From the NCBI GenBank assembly GCA_963789515.1, contig CAWBKW010000002.1, forward strand, positions 558,001 to 622,000: a stretch of DNA of 64,000 bases. The letters run 5' to 3'. The stretch is from JBAXEO01 sp963789515. Lineage in GTDB: Bacteria; Actinomycetota; Coriobacteriia; Anaerosomatales; JAAXUF01. Positions 19,282 through 29,260 of the stretch are shown one piece after another (the first letter of the stretch is position 1; each line of letters begins with the position of its first letter). The notes below the pieces were generated by a model. The model saw nothing but the letters and a program-made list of their open reading frames with translations. It had not been told where the DNA came from and made no database searches. The translations under genes were made by a program, and so were the position numbers.

Positions 19282-19794
19282 TGGTGGCCACTCGAGTGTG
19301 CCGGGTTTGACCCTGTGCGCGGGGCTGACGTTGTTCGTTGAGCGAATGTCTCGGCGTAGACATTCCGGGCGTACAGGTAGGTACTGCCCCCGCCGAACCC
19401 GGTCGGATTCGCCGTGTAGCTCGCGATGATCGCTCCTGCCGACGCTGCGGCGGCAAACACCATCGCGAGGAAGAGCAGACCGGCTGCCCAGGAAGACCGT
19501 TGCGAAGAACTGATCCTCGAGACTGCCGAGGTGCTGGCGGGCGACCGCGATGAACCACAGGAAGAACAAACCGGCGAACGGGATCAGCCCGATTGCGAAC
19601 CTGAACGCCTCGGCTCCGGACGCGAGCTACGCTCCCGTGTCGCGGGGGAGCGCGGAGACGGTTGTGCCGATCATGACGAGGCTCGCACTGAAGAGGAGCG
19701 CGAAGAGCATCCCGCCGATGGCGCCGGCGACCGGCGACGTCGCACGGGCACGGACGGCCGAGACATCACTGCGGTCGTGTGCGTCTTCGCTCAT
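19266..19794 (-). pseudogene. Remnant of a multi-pass membrane protein gene
   Basis: Reading from the ATG at 19794, a continuous frame encodes three hydrophobic helices (AIGGMLFALLFSASLVMIG, FAIGLIPFAGLFFLWFIAV, LLFLAMVFAAAASAGAII). It is interrupted by an in-frame TAG after SALPRDTGA and by one extra base at about 19478 (CGG+T). After ARNVYAETF the sequence degenerates into a short hydrophilic tail, where I would expect further membrane segments, so the 3' part looks lost. Its ATG overlaps the TetR stop (ATGA), so it was probably the regulator's partner. I recognise no defined function. Confidence 0.6.
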
Positions 19795-20394
19795 GCCGTC
19801 TCCCGGTCACCGGCCTGACGGATCAGAATCCCGTCCCAAATGATCGAGTCGATCACAAGTACGGCATCCTCGCCGCTCAGTCCGCTCGCCGTCAGTGTGC
19901 GCTCGTCGCGCGCGGCAACGCCGAGCTGCCTCAACATCTCGCCAAGGAAACGTGCTGTTGACGGGCCGGACCTCTCCGGCCTCTACCGCATCGCCCACCA
20001 GGTCCACGAACCGGTCAATGTAGCGGTCCGCGATCTTCGTGCGCCACGCGAGCCCGATAGACTCGAAGCGCAGCAGGTCTGCGAAGAACGCGACCGAGAA
20101 GGGATGGACGCTTTCCGCTCCCGCCCTGAAGTAGGCGCGTGCCCGGCCCGAGGCGCTCTCCGCCTTCTCGGCACGGGCCTCCAGCCCCGGGAAAGTCACA
20201 TCGGCCCACCGGTCGAAGGCCAGGAGCACGAGACCATCTTTGCTGGGCGCGATCTTATAGAGCGTCGAGACCGAGCACTTGAGCTCACGCGCGATGTCGG
20301 ATGTCGACGTATCGTAGAACCCCCGCGCCGCGATGATCCGTATTACGCCGTCCAGCAGTTCCTCACGCCTGCCGCCAGCAAGTCGTCGTGCCAT
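19791..20394 (-). CDS. TetR-family transcriptional regulator (one frameshift)
   Basis: A regulator of about 200 residues. The N-terminal helix-turn-helix is clear (IRIIAARGFYDTSTSDIARE then CSVSTLYKIAPSKDGLV); the C-terminal ligand-binding half is family-specific. The ATG at 20394 has GGAGG seven bases upstream. One extra base at about 19942 (TTT+C, both phenylalanine) shifts the frame; corrected, the protein ends in DSIIWDGILIRQAGDRETA with a TGA overlapping the downstream gene's ATG. It is divergent from the sulfatase gene and probably controls it and itself through the inverted repeat between them. Confidence 0.85.
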
Positions 20395-20483
20395 CTCCGG
20401 GCCTCCAAGCAACTATCGGTTATCCGCGCCTGCACTGGCCCAATTGTCGCGCAGGTATGACGCGAAGTCCCGAAGTCGGGCTT

Positions 20484-20529
20484 AAACGTATCGGGAATGG
20501 GTATCCGATTACCAGCGTCCGATACGTTT
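20484..20529. promoter_or_regulatory. Nested inverted repeat, candidate TetR operator
   Basis: AAACGTATCGG at 20484-20494 is matched exactly by CCGATACGTTT at 20519-20529. Inside the 24-base spacer lies a second palindrome, GGTATCCGATTACC at 20500-20513. The element sits in the 270-base gap between the divergent TetR and sulfatase genes, as expected for an autoregulatory operator. The rest of the gap holds no gene. Confidence 0.5.
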
Positions 20530-20667
20530 TGTGACCGCCGGGGGAGACACCAGAGCGAGAGGGAACGAGGGGAAGCACGCGCAAACGAACTTCTGGGGCG
20601 CCGCCCGCGACGCGGGGAGTCGGGAGCTCCCGTCCCGGCAGGAGCATTTGACGAACAGGAGTGCGCA

Positions 20668-23079
20668 ATGAACGACGCTGACCGCACAACCCTGCCGATC
20701 CGTCGCCCGGCGTTCGGCGGGGTCGCAAACAGGACCCTCGACGGTTCCGAGCCCGACTGGAACCTGATCGGGCACCCGACGCCGCCCGACGGGCGCGCCG
20801 AACGTGCTGCTCGTGCTGATCGACGACGCCGGCTTCGGCAACCCGAGCACCTTCGGCGGCCCGATCGAGACCCGAACTACACCCGGATGGCCGAGAGCGG
20901 CGTGAGGTACAACCGCTTCCACGTCACCGCGCTGTGCTCGCCCACGCGGGCCGCGCTGCTGACCGGGCGCAACAACCACGCCGTCGGGTTCGGCTCGGTC
21001 GGCGAGTTCGCGGGCGGGTTCCCGGGCTACTCGGCGACGCTGCCGCGCGACTGCGCCCCGCTGCCGCGGATCCTGCGAGACAACGGCTACAGCACCGCCG
21101 CGTTCGGCAAGTGGCACCTCACTCCCGACAGTCAGCAGGGTCCGGCCGGGCCGTTCGACCGGTGGCCGAACGGCTGGGGCTTCGACTACTTCTACGGCTT
21201 CCTCGGCGGCGACTCCGGCCAGTGGGACCCGTGCCTGACCGAGAACCAGAAGGTGATCGGTACCCCCGAAGGGTTCTACGACGAGGACGACCCGTACTAC
21301 TTCCCGGATGCCATGGCGGATCGCGCGATCGAGTGGCTGCACGGCGTCCGCGCCCAGGATGCCGACAAGCCGTTCTTCATGTACTTCTCGACCGGATGCA
21401 GCCACGCGCCGCACCACGTCGCGCAGGCGTGGGCCGACAAGTACAAGGGCAAGTTCGACCAGGGCTGGGACAAGCTGCGCGAGGAGACGTTCGCCCGCCA
21501 GAAGGAGCTCGGCGTCGTCCCGCCGACGCCGAGCTGACGCCGCGCGACGACGCGTTCCCGGCGTGGGACGACGTGCCGGACAAGCTGAAGGCGCTTCTAC
21601 GCGCGCCAGATGGAGGTGTACGCGGGGTTCTCGGAGAACGCCGACCACAACGTCGGCCGCGTGATCGACGCCATCGACGAGCTGGGCGAGCTCGACAACA
21701 CGGTGATCATCTGGATCTGGGGTGACAACGGCGCCAGCATGGAGGGCACCGTCACCGGCTCGTTCAACGAGATGACGATGCAGAACGGCATCCCGCTGAC
21801 CGACGAGATGCAGCTCCAGCTCACCGAGCGCTACGGGGGCATCGACGAGTGGGGCGCCCCGATCATGGACCCGCACTACGGCGCCGCTGGGCGTGGGCGG
21901 GCAACACGCCGTTCCAGTGGGGCAAGCAGGTCGGCTCGCATCTCGGTGGGACGCGCAACCCGATGGTCGTGCACTGGCCGGAGCGCATCACGGACGCGCG
22001 GCGGGCTGCGCTCGCAGTTCACCCATGTGATCGACGTCGCGCCGACGATCCTCGACGTCGCCGGCATCCCCGAGCCCGAAGACGGTCGACGGGATCGAGC
22101 AGGAGCCGATGCACGGCGTCGACTTCGCTGCCGCGTTGACCGACGCCGCGGCGCCCGAGCACCGCACGCAGCAGTACTTCGAGACCATCGGCAACCGCGG
22201 CATGTACAAGGACGGCTGGTGGCTCGCGATGAAGACCGAGCGCATCCCGTGGGTCCTCACGCCGGACGCGCTCAAGCCGTACGCGCCGGGCGTGTGGGAC
22301 CCGGACGCGGGTCCCGCCGAGCTCTACTACCTGCCCGACGACTTCACCCAGGCCCACGACCTCGCGGCGGAGCACCCCGAGAAGGTCGCAGGAGCTCAAG
22401 GACGCTGTTCTGGGAGGAGGCGGAGCAGTACAAGGTGCTGCCGCTGCTGGCCACGCTGTCGACGTTCTTCGGCATGCTGCCGCCGATCCCGGACGAGACG
22501 ACCTTCGAGTTCCGCGGCGACGTCCAGAACGTGCTGTCGGGCATGATCCCGCGCATCTACAACCGCTCGTACTCGATCAGCGCCGACTCGTCGTGCCCGA
22601 GGGCGGCGCCGAAGGGGTCATCGTCGCGGAGGCCGACCACCTCGGCGGGTTCACGCTCTACGTCAAGGACGGCAAGCTCACCCACACCTACTCGATGATG
22701 GGCGTGTTCGTCTTCAAGCAGGTCGCCGAAGAGGACCTCCCGACCGGCGAGGTGACCGTGCGCATGGAGTTCGCGGCCGACGCGCCCAAGCCCGCGACCG
22801 GCGGCGAGGTGACGCTGTTCATCGACGACCGACCGGTCGGCAAGGGCCGCATGGACCACACCGTGCCCATCCGGTTCTCCGGCTACGCCGGCATGGACAT
22901 CGGTCGCGACAACGGCGGCGTCGTCGACCTGGCCTACGAGGACCAGAAGCCGTTCGCCTTCACGGGCACGGTGAAGAAGGTGGTCTTCGACATCAAGCCG
23001 CACCTCGTCGGACGAAGACGAGCTCGGCCTGCACGCCGCGGCCCACCACGGGCACGCCGCGCACGGCCTTGCCGGCTGA
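20668..23079 (+). CDS. Large type I (Cys-type) sulfatase / arylsulfatase (many frameshifts)
   Basis: A sulfatase of about 800 residues resembling the large actinobacterial arylsulfatases. The active-site motif CSPTRAALLTGRNN has the Cys that is converted to formylglycine. Metal-binding features VLIDDAGFG near the N-terminus and WIWGDNGASMEGTVTGSFNE in the middle are present, and homologous C-terminal parts such as FQWGKQVGSHLGGTRNPMV and VPEGGAEGVIVAEADHLGG follow. No signal peptide is visible, so it should be cytoplasmic. About seven extra and four missing bases break the frame, with a net shift of three. No formylglycine-generating enzyme is in the window. The substrate cannot be told from sequence. 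Confidence 0.85.
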
Positions 23080-23098
23080 GACCCGAAGGAGCGTCTCG

Positions 23099-23618
23099 AT
23101 GGCATTCGATCGACGAGACGACCGACGTCCTGATCGGCGGGTACCTGTCGGCGGACGCCGCCCACGAGGACTACGAGGCGGTCCTCGAACTGCGGCGCTA
23201 CGGCTCCACGGCGCGGTCGTCGTCACCAAGGACCTCGAAGGCGAGCTGGCCGTCGAGCAGACGGACCACATGGTCGAGGAGGGCGCGGCCGGGCTCGCCG
23301 GTGTCGGGTTCGTGGTCGGTCTGTTCGCGCCGCCGCTGCTCGCTGCCACCGCGATCGGGGCGGCGCTCGGCGCCGGCGTGGGGAAGGCGCTGCACAAGAA
23401 GACCGGCAGCAAGATCGAGCGAGGAGGCCGGCGACGACGATCCCGATCGGCGGCGCCGGCCTGATCGTCGCCTACCGCGCACGCCGGCGCAGACGGTCGA
23501 GAACCCGCGGTGACGCGCGCCGTCAAGAAGGTGGTCGGTGAGGCCGAGGGCACCATGTGAAGGCGCTCAAGGCAGCGCTCGCCGACGCGCAGCAGAAGAT
23601 GGCCGAGCAGGATGCCTG
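23099..23618 (+). CDS. DUF1269-type membrane-associated protein (several frameshifts)
   Basis: A small protein of about 170 residues starting with an ATG after GAAGGA. Legible pieces are DVLIGGYLSADAAHEDYEAVL, VVVTKDLEGELAVEQTDHMV and a glycine-rich hydrophobic hairpin VGFVVGLFAPPLLAATAIG. This pattern matches DUF1269 proteins of unknown role. At least six base errors (near 23104, 23199, 23411, 23433, 23478 and 23554) make the exact sequence uncertain; the end at 23618 is the TGA reached in the frame of MAEQDA. It follows the sulfatase by 19 bases and may be co-transcribed with it. Confidence 0.55.
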
Positions 23619-23709
23619 AGTCGAGGAGTGTGGCGGCGAGGCTGCAAGGGCTCGGACGCAGGGTCGGAACGTCGACGAGAGTTCGTTCTGGACACGGAGG
23701 GGAGTCTTC

Positions 23710-25620
23710 ATGAGTGACGAGACGGTTCTGGCCGGCTACAGCAATGTACGTGTCCTGCGTGGTGATGGTCCGGTCCGCTCATATCGAGCGATCGCTCCTG
23801 ATGGCGCTGATGTATGCGTGAAGGTGGTGGACACAGACGCAGAACGCGCCAAAGCTGCTGCCGGGTCGCTCCAAACCATACAGTCGGTTGAGAACCCGAA
23901 CCTAGCGCGCATCCGCGAGCAGGGTCTTACCGATTCCGGCTACTACGTCGTTCGCGAGTGGGTGGACGGCACGCATCTTGGGACGCAGCCTTTGCCCGCC
24001 TCGCTCACGCCGAAGCAGGTCGCCTTGGCGGTGGCGCAGGCTCTGGCGGGAATCTCGGCGTTGCACGGTGCGGGTTTCGTCGTCGGCGACGTTCGCCCCA
24101 GCAACTTCGTCGTGGCTGCTGACGGCAGCACAAAGCTAGTTGACTTCCTGGTGCCGCCGGGTCGCATAGGCCAAGGGACTGACCCTGCGGAAACGGCCTA
24201 CTACGCGAGCCCCGAGGAGATTGCCGGAGCGGCGCCGAGCGTGGCGAGCGACCTGTATCGCACAGGGCTCGTGCTGTATGAGGCGCTCGCCGGACGCCAT
24301 CCTTACGATGGGGAGGATGCAGCTGCAGTCATTGCTGGTCAACAGCGCACGACGCCTGCGGCGCCGAGCGCATCGAACCCGCAGTCGCCCAAGAACCTGG
24401 ACGCCGTGGTAGCGAGGGCTCTGAGCAAGGATCCCGCGGCGCGCTACGCTAGCGCAGACGCGATGAAGCAGGCTATCGAGAAGGCGGTATCCGGCAGGAA
24501 ACTGCTGTGGCTGTGGATAGGCCTGGCGGTTCTTGCAGTCGTGCTCGTGTTCGGTTCGCAGACCGAGCAGGGCCGACTTTGGATGCTTGGATTCCGCTCG
24601 ATGACCTCCGTGCCGCTGGTCGTCGGCCAGACGCAGTCCCAGGCCCAGGTGACGCTTGAGGCTGCAGGGCTGCGGCTCGGGCAGGTGAGCGAGGAGCCTA
24701 CGCTCGCCGTTGAACCCGGCGTGGTCGTCGGTCAAACGCCTTCGGCGGGCACCTCCGCGAAGAACGAGTCCGCGGTGGACGTCTCGGTTTCGACCTTGCC
24801 GAGCACGAAGGTGCCGAACGTGGTCGGGGAGACGGAGTCAAATGCCATCACCCTGCTCGCCGAGGAGGGCTTGCGACCGGGGACGGTCGACTACGTCTAC
24901 GACTCGAAGACGGACGCCGGCAAGGTGACAGCACAAGACCCGGGCGCCAGCGTGGAGGCCTCGATCGGGTCGGCTGTCAATCTGACTGTCTCGAAGGGCA
25001 CTCAGCAGGGCCAGGTGCCGAACGTGGTCGGGCTTTCGCAGGACGATGCGAACGCCGTGATCACCGCGGCCGGATTCAAGGTGACTACGGTCAAAGCGAC
25101 CAGCTCGAACGTACCCGCAGGTGACGTCATGGCGCAATCGCCTGCGGCGGGCGTGGTGGCCCCGGCCGGGAGCACCGTTACGATCACCGTTTCCACGGGC
25201 GCACCTGCCGAGACTCCTCCGCCGGCCGCACCGTCGGAGACTCCCCCGCCGTCTGAGCCGTCGGAGCCGCCTCCCGCTGCGACTGTAGAGGTTCCGGACG
25301 TTGTCGGACAGAGCGTCAAGGAGGCGGTCACTACCCTGAGGGGCGCGAATCTCAAAGTTTCGTTCGCGTTCGCACCCAGCGAAGGTGACTTCTTGAAGGT
25401 GACCAAGCAAGACCCCAATTCCGGGACAGAGGTCGAGCCGGGGTCGACGGTGGTTATCACGATCGGCCTTCCGGCGCCCAGCCTACCGGAGGGCCAACCG
25501 ACTCAGCCGATGCCCGTGCCCGCACCTGCGCCCACACCCGAGCCTGCACCTGCACCCACGCCTGCGCCCGAGCCTGCACCTGCACCCGTACCGGCACCAT
25601 CTCTGCCCACGACGCCGTAG
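23710..25620 (+). CDS. Divergent Ser/Thr protein kinase with four PASTA domains
   Basis: A 636-residue transmembrane receptor-like kinase. Residues 1-255 form a protein kinase fold: a lysine in VCVKVVDTD, the catalytic loop reading VGDVRPSNFVV instead of HRDLKPxN (the aspartate and asparagine are kept), and VDFLVPPG in place of DFG. The glycine-rich loop is poorly conserved. One helix at about 264-281 (WLWIGLAVLAVVLVFG) crosses the membrane. Four PASTA repeats follow (starting around PLVVGQTQ, VPNVVGET, VPNVVGLS and VPDVVGQS), the third and fourth separated by a Pro/Glu linker, and a Pro-Ala repeat tail ends the protein. PASTA domains bind peptidoglycan or lipid II. The frame is intact. Confidence 0.88.
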   Translation: MSDETVLAGYSNVRVLRGDGPVRSYRAIAPDGADVCVKVVDTDAERAKAAAGSLQTIQSVENPNLARIREQGLTDSGYYVVREWVDGTHLGTQPLPASLTPKQVALAVAQALAGISALHGAGFVVGDVRPSNFVVAADGSTKLVDFLVPPGRIGQGTDPAETAYYASPEEIAGAAPSVASDLYRTGLVLYEALAGRHPYDGEDAAAVIAGQQRTTPAAPSASNPQSPKNLDAVVARALSKDPAARYASADAMKQAIEKAVSGRKLLWLWIGLAVLAVVLVFGSQTEQGRLWMLGFRSMTSVPLVVGQTQSQAQVTLEAAGLRLGQVSEEPTLAVEPGVVVGQTPSAGTSAKNESAVDVSVSTLPSTKVPNVVGETESNAITLLAEEGLRPGTVDYVYDSKTDAGKVTAQDPGASVEASIGSAVNLTVSKGTQQGQVPNVVGLSQDDANAVITAAGFKVTTVKATSSNVPAGDVMAQSPAAGVVAPAGSTVTITVSTGAPAETPPPAAPSETPPPSEPSEPPPAATVEVPDVVGQSVKEAVTTLRGANLKVSFAFAPSEGDFLKVTKQDPNSGTEVEPGSTVVITIGLPAPSLPEGQPTQPMPVPAPAPTPEPAPAPTPAPEPAPAPVPAPSLPTTP

Positions 25621-25726
25621 GGCCGCACAGCGCCGGCTGGTCGCGGACGACCGAAGGCAACGACGCTAGTTCCGCAGTATAGGCAATGTCCGGAAGGACT
25701 GATGAGAACCGAAGGAGGATGAGTTG

Positions 25727-26191
25727 ATGAGCGACAGAACGATAGAGGAGCTCGGACCGGTCGACTTTGTGGTGGTGGAGTTCCCGCTTGGAAGGGCCGA
25801 GTTCTCCGGCGAGGCCATCTTGGAGCTCAAGGCACTCGTCGACAAGGGGCTCATCCAGGTACTGGACCTGGTATTCATCCACAAGCTTGCGGACGGCTCG
25901 GTGGAAGCGTTCGAGGCCGACGAGTACGACGGCGACGTCGCAGAGCTGCGCGCCTTGAACGCTCTCGCTTTGGAACTACTCGCCGAAGAGGACATCGATG
26001 CGATAGCCGAAGCGCTCGAGGGCGATACGGTCGCCGCGGTACTCGTCTGGGAGAACACGTGGGCCGCGCCGTTCGGCGCAGCGGTACGTCGAGCAGGAGG
26101 GCAGCTCGTGGCCGACGGCCGCATCCCGGTTCAAGGAATCCTTGCCGCCTTGGAGGCGTACGAGGAAGCCGATGTCATGGAAGGAGTGTAG
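25727..26191 (+). CDS. DUF6325 family acidic protein
   Basis: A 154-residue acidic cytoplasmic protein. PVDFVVVEFPLGRAEFSGEA and LVDKGLIQVLDLVFIHK match the actinobacterial DUF6325 family, whose function is unknown and which may have a ferredoxin-like fold related to DUF1269. The ATG has GAAGGAGGA seven bases upstream; a TTG three bases earlier is less likely. A small basic protein gene starts two bases after its stop, a pairing I recall from other actinobacteria. The frame is intact. Confidence 0.8.
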   Translation: MSDRTIEELGPVDFVVVEFPLGRAEFSGEAILELKALVDKGLIQVLDLVFIHKLADGSVEAFEADEYDGDVAELRALNALALELLAEEDIDAIAEALEGDTVAAVLVWENTWAAPFGAAVRRAGGQLVADGRIPVQGILAALEAYEEADVMEGV

Positions 26192-26193
26192 AG

Positions 26194-26343
26194 ATGCCCC
26201 TGGGTCCAGGACGTGTGGGACGACGCGGCGTGGTTGGTGCTCCGGTCGCGCGGACGGCAGCTGTGGTCGGTACCACCGCGGTGGTGGCGCACGGTCACCG
26301 TCGTCGCGCCGACCGGCGTGACGACCGGCAGGATCGACGCTAG
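26194..26343 (+). CDS. Small Gly/Arg-rich partner of DUF6325
   Basis: A 49-residue basic peptide (PGRVGRRGVVGAPVARTAAV then a His/Arg/Asp-rich tail) starting two bases after the DUF6325 stop. The pattern R-R-G-x-x-G-x-x-x-R-T-A resembles the short proteins that accompany DUF6325 genes, some of which carry a C-terminal SHOCT motif; here the tail is short and shows no SHOCT. Function unknown. The AAGGAG upstream overlaps the end of the previous gene. Confidence 0.6.
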   Translation: MPLGPGRVGRRGVVGAPVARTAAVVGTTAVVAHGHRRRADRRDDRQDRR

Positions 26344-26358
26344 ATCCGAATCACTATC

Positions 26359-26390
26359 GGAGCGGGACCTCGATTGCGAGGTCCCGCTCC
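26359..26390 (+). terminator. Perfect 14-bp hairpin with ATTG loop
   Basis: GGAGCGGGACCTCG at 26359-26372 pairs exactly with 26377-26390 across a four-base loop. It begins 15 bases after the small basic gene and is probably the terminator of the DUF6325 pair, although no T-run follows. The remaining 215 bases before the MFS gene hold no gene I can support. Confidence 0.6.
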
Positions 26391-26605
26391 ATCGACCCGC
26401 AAAAGGGTTCTTGACCGGAGCACTAGCCGCTCTCGGACTGATGCCGATCATCGTCGGCATCGCCGCGAGTTCTTGCCTGCCAGTCACAACTCCGCCGTAG
26501 TGAGAAGCGGCACCAATCCGCTCACAGGCGTGTCGAGTGGCGCGTTTGTGGGTCGAGGCCTTCAAGTGGCTGGCGCCGTCTGGAGCGCGATTAGGAGAGG
26601 CTGAG

Positions 26606-28467
26606 ATGAGCGAGGTCGCTGCAGCATCTTCGCGGCGCGGATCAGCACTCCCGTTCGGGGCGATGGTCGAGGCGCTGAAGCGAAACCCGGATGACCTGCG
26701 TGTGCTGTTCGCGTGCACGGCGGCGGCGGTCGCGACCGTCTTCGAGCCGACGTACCTGACACTCTCGACCTCTGTCGTCCAGACGTGGCTGCGTGCGCCG
26801 AACAGCGAAGCTCCGATGATACTGACGACCGCCTTTCTCACTCTCGCGCTCCTGACGCTGCTGGTCGGAGCGTTGGCGGATTTCTTCGGACGCCGTCGGT
26901 TCCTGCTGCTAGGGCTCGTGGGGCTCACGGTCTCGAACGTGCTCTGCCTGTTCTTGCTGGACGCGCCGAGGACATTCGCGGTCGCAGACATCCTCAATGC
27001 GGTCTTCGGGGTGATGGTCTTGCCCGCGGCGGTGGCGATCGTCACGTTGACGTTCGAGCCCTCCATACGCCCCTTCGCATACGGCATGCTTTTCGGAATC
27101 CAGGGTGCGGCTCTGGTGCTCGCATCGCTCTTCATTTCGATGCTCGGCGGCGTCGGGGGCGGTCGGGCGACCTTCATACCGGTACTTGTGGCTATGCGTT
27201 GCGGCACTGGTGCTCGTCTTGAGGGACGTGCCCGAGAGCCGCGCACCCGGATCGATCCGCCGAGGCAGCATCATTGTGAATCTCTTCTTGGTGGCGGGTC
27301 TGTTCGTGCTCTTGTTCATGGTCGTCACGGCGAGGATCCAGTCAGAGAAGACTCTGGTCGGAATCACCGTCGTCCTGGCCGTCGTGCTGGTCGCGGCGGT
27401 CATTGCGGTGGGTGGGCCGGCGACTGCCCCACTTCAAGGGTGTCGAGGTCTATGGCGGGCGCGATGTGGGCCTGGCGATCTTCGCCGGATTGATGCTGAT
27501 GTTCGCCCAGGGATGCTTCTTCTACCAGACGATCCCGTTCTTCTACGACATCCAGAAGGTGGGAGACGTCGAGCTGGCGCTGAGATATGTGCCGTACGTC
27601 GTCGGCCTGTTAGCTGGGGGGATGCTGGTGGCGCGGCTGGCATTCCGATTCGGCGCGCGGCGAATCCTCGCGACCAGCTTCGCCCTCAGCGGTGTGGCAC
27701 TGCTCGTACTGTCGCTGCTGAAGGTCGATTCACCGTACTGGGTCATGATCGTGCCGATCACCTTGGTCGGCTTCGCAGGAGGACTCGGCGGTCCGGCGCG
27801 GACGACGGTCGTGCTGGGCTCGCCGCCGGAGGGCCTCGTGAACAGTTCGGCCGCCGTCAACACGGCTGCTGGGCAGGCAGGCTATGCCCTCGGCGTGATC
27901 GCCTCGAGCGTGCTCGTCACGCGATACGCAGACAGGCTCTTCGTAGAAGGCCTGACGGCCGCCGGCGTGTCTTCCGATACGGTGGCGCGCGTTTCGGCCG
28001 GGTTGGCGAACCCGGTGTCCCGCCTGCTCGTGGCTGGCTACCCCGGGTTGCCGGAAGCGGTCAAGTCACTCACCGGGGTCTCCTATGCAAATGCCTTCAC
28101 CAGTGGCATGACCGCGATGTTCTTCCTTGTGGCCATCGCGATGTTCGGTACCGCGATCGTCATGTTCTTCGGAATGCACCGGGGTTTGCGGGCGACGTTC
28201 GCCGTGCCGCTCCACGGGGACGTCTCGACGGCGGTAGCAGGCGAGACCACCCACCAGATACCTGAAACCAGCGAAGGCTCAGAGAAGCTGCGAGACCGGG
28301 GGCCAGGAAACAGGCGTGGACCCGAAGTGCCGACACGCGAACGGGAGGGTGATCGCGGTGTTCTCGATGCGCATACTGACTTCACCCGAGGAAGCAGACC
28401 GTGCTCTTTCCGCGCTCGATGGGCTCGGCGGCGTCTCGAACATCCTGGTCGGCGGAGTGACTCGTGA
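26606..28467 (+). CDS. MFS-type membrane carrier, 12-14 segments (two frameshifts)
   Basis: A major facilitator superfamily protein. The first half has the loop ALADFFGRRRFLLLG, matching the MFS motif G-x-L-x-D-x-x-G-R-R; about 12-14 hydrophobic segments follow, with FAGGLGGPARTTVVLG and NTAAGQAGYALG in the second half. The ATG is preceded by AGGAGAGG. Extra bases at about 27172 (GCG+A) and 27420 (GGG+C) break the frame. The last 60 residues are hydrophilic and overlap the next gene by 150 bases, so the real stop may be earlier. The substrate is unknown; drug or metabolite efflux is usual for this subfamily. Confidence 0.75.
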
Positions 28468-29260
28468 CCGTGGTCTGCAGGCGATCACTGCAGATGTGAC
28501 CGGCTACTCAGTCGACGAGACGTTCACCCGCCTCTCTGACTTCGGCATCGATTCCGAGGCGGTGACGCTTGTCCGGGAGTCCCCCGTGGATGCTCCCGCA
28601 AGTCGCGCGGGAGGGTGGTTCACCTATGCGCGAGCCACGCTCATCTGGGCCGAAGCTCTCGACACAGCTCGCGAGAACGCTGCGCTCACCGCTCGATACT
28701 GTGTCTACATGCTTGCCGCCGGAACCATAGCGGCCTGTGGAGTCATCTTGGAGAACCCGATCCTGATCGTTGGCGCAATGGCGGTCAGCCCCGACCTCTT
28801 GCCCCTCTCGGCGTTCTCCATCGGGGCGGTTGGGCGCCGTCCGCGTCTCGCCGCGAGAGGGATGGGAGTGCTGCTGATCGGGCTGTTGATCGCGGGCGCA
28901 TCGGCGGGCGTCGTCGCATGGGCCCTGCGCGCGTTCGGCGCGTACGGCGGGGCGCTATCTGCGGGCAACGCGCTCTCAGGAATCGTTGTCAGTGTCTCGC
29001 CGGATACCTTCATCGTCGCTTTCGCCGCTGGGGTCGCAGGCATGCTTGCCTTCGAGACCCGAGCGAGTGCCGCAGTCGGGGTCGCGATCTCAGTCACCAC
29101 CATCCCCGCTGCAGCATTCGCTGGCGTTGCGATCGGTATCGGCGAGTACGGCCGGGCCGAGGGCGCGCTCGTCGTACTGTTCGTGAACGTGGTCGTGCTG
29201 TTCATGGCGGGCGTGTTGACCCTGCTCGTACAGCGGAAGCTTGGGAGGCGGTACGAGTAG
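28316..29260 (+). CDS. DUF389 family membrane protein
   Basis: A 314-residue protein. An N-terminal cytoplasmic part of about 110 residues is followed by six hydrophobic segments; NPILIVGAMAVSPDLLPLSA is the hallmark of the DUF389 (TIGR00341) family, function unknown. The start is uncertain: the GTG at 28316 has AGGA upstream, but in-frame GTG codons near 28349 and 28361 are possible. The next gene's ATG follows directly after its stop, so the two are co-transcribed. The frame is intact. Confidence 0.8.
   Translation: MDPKCRHANGRVIAVFSMRILTSPEEADRALSALDGLGGVSNILVGGVTRDRGLQAITADVTGYSVDETFTRLSDFGIDSEAVTLVRESPVDAPASRAGGWFTYARATLIWAEALDTARENAALTARYCVYMLAAGTIAACGVILENPILIVGAMAVSPDLLPLSAFSIGAVGRRPRLAARGMGVLLIGLLIAGASAGVVAWALRAFGAYGGALSAGNALSGIVVSVSPDTFIVAFAAGVAGMLAFETRASAAVGVAISVTTIPAAAFAGVAIGIGEYGRAEGALVVLFVNVVVLFMAGVLTLLVQRKLGRRYE

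Noticed and set aside
26410..26500. Possible 29-residue hydrophobic peptide before the MFS gene
   Set aside because: It needs a TTG start without a ribosome-binding site; too short to support without conservation data.
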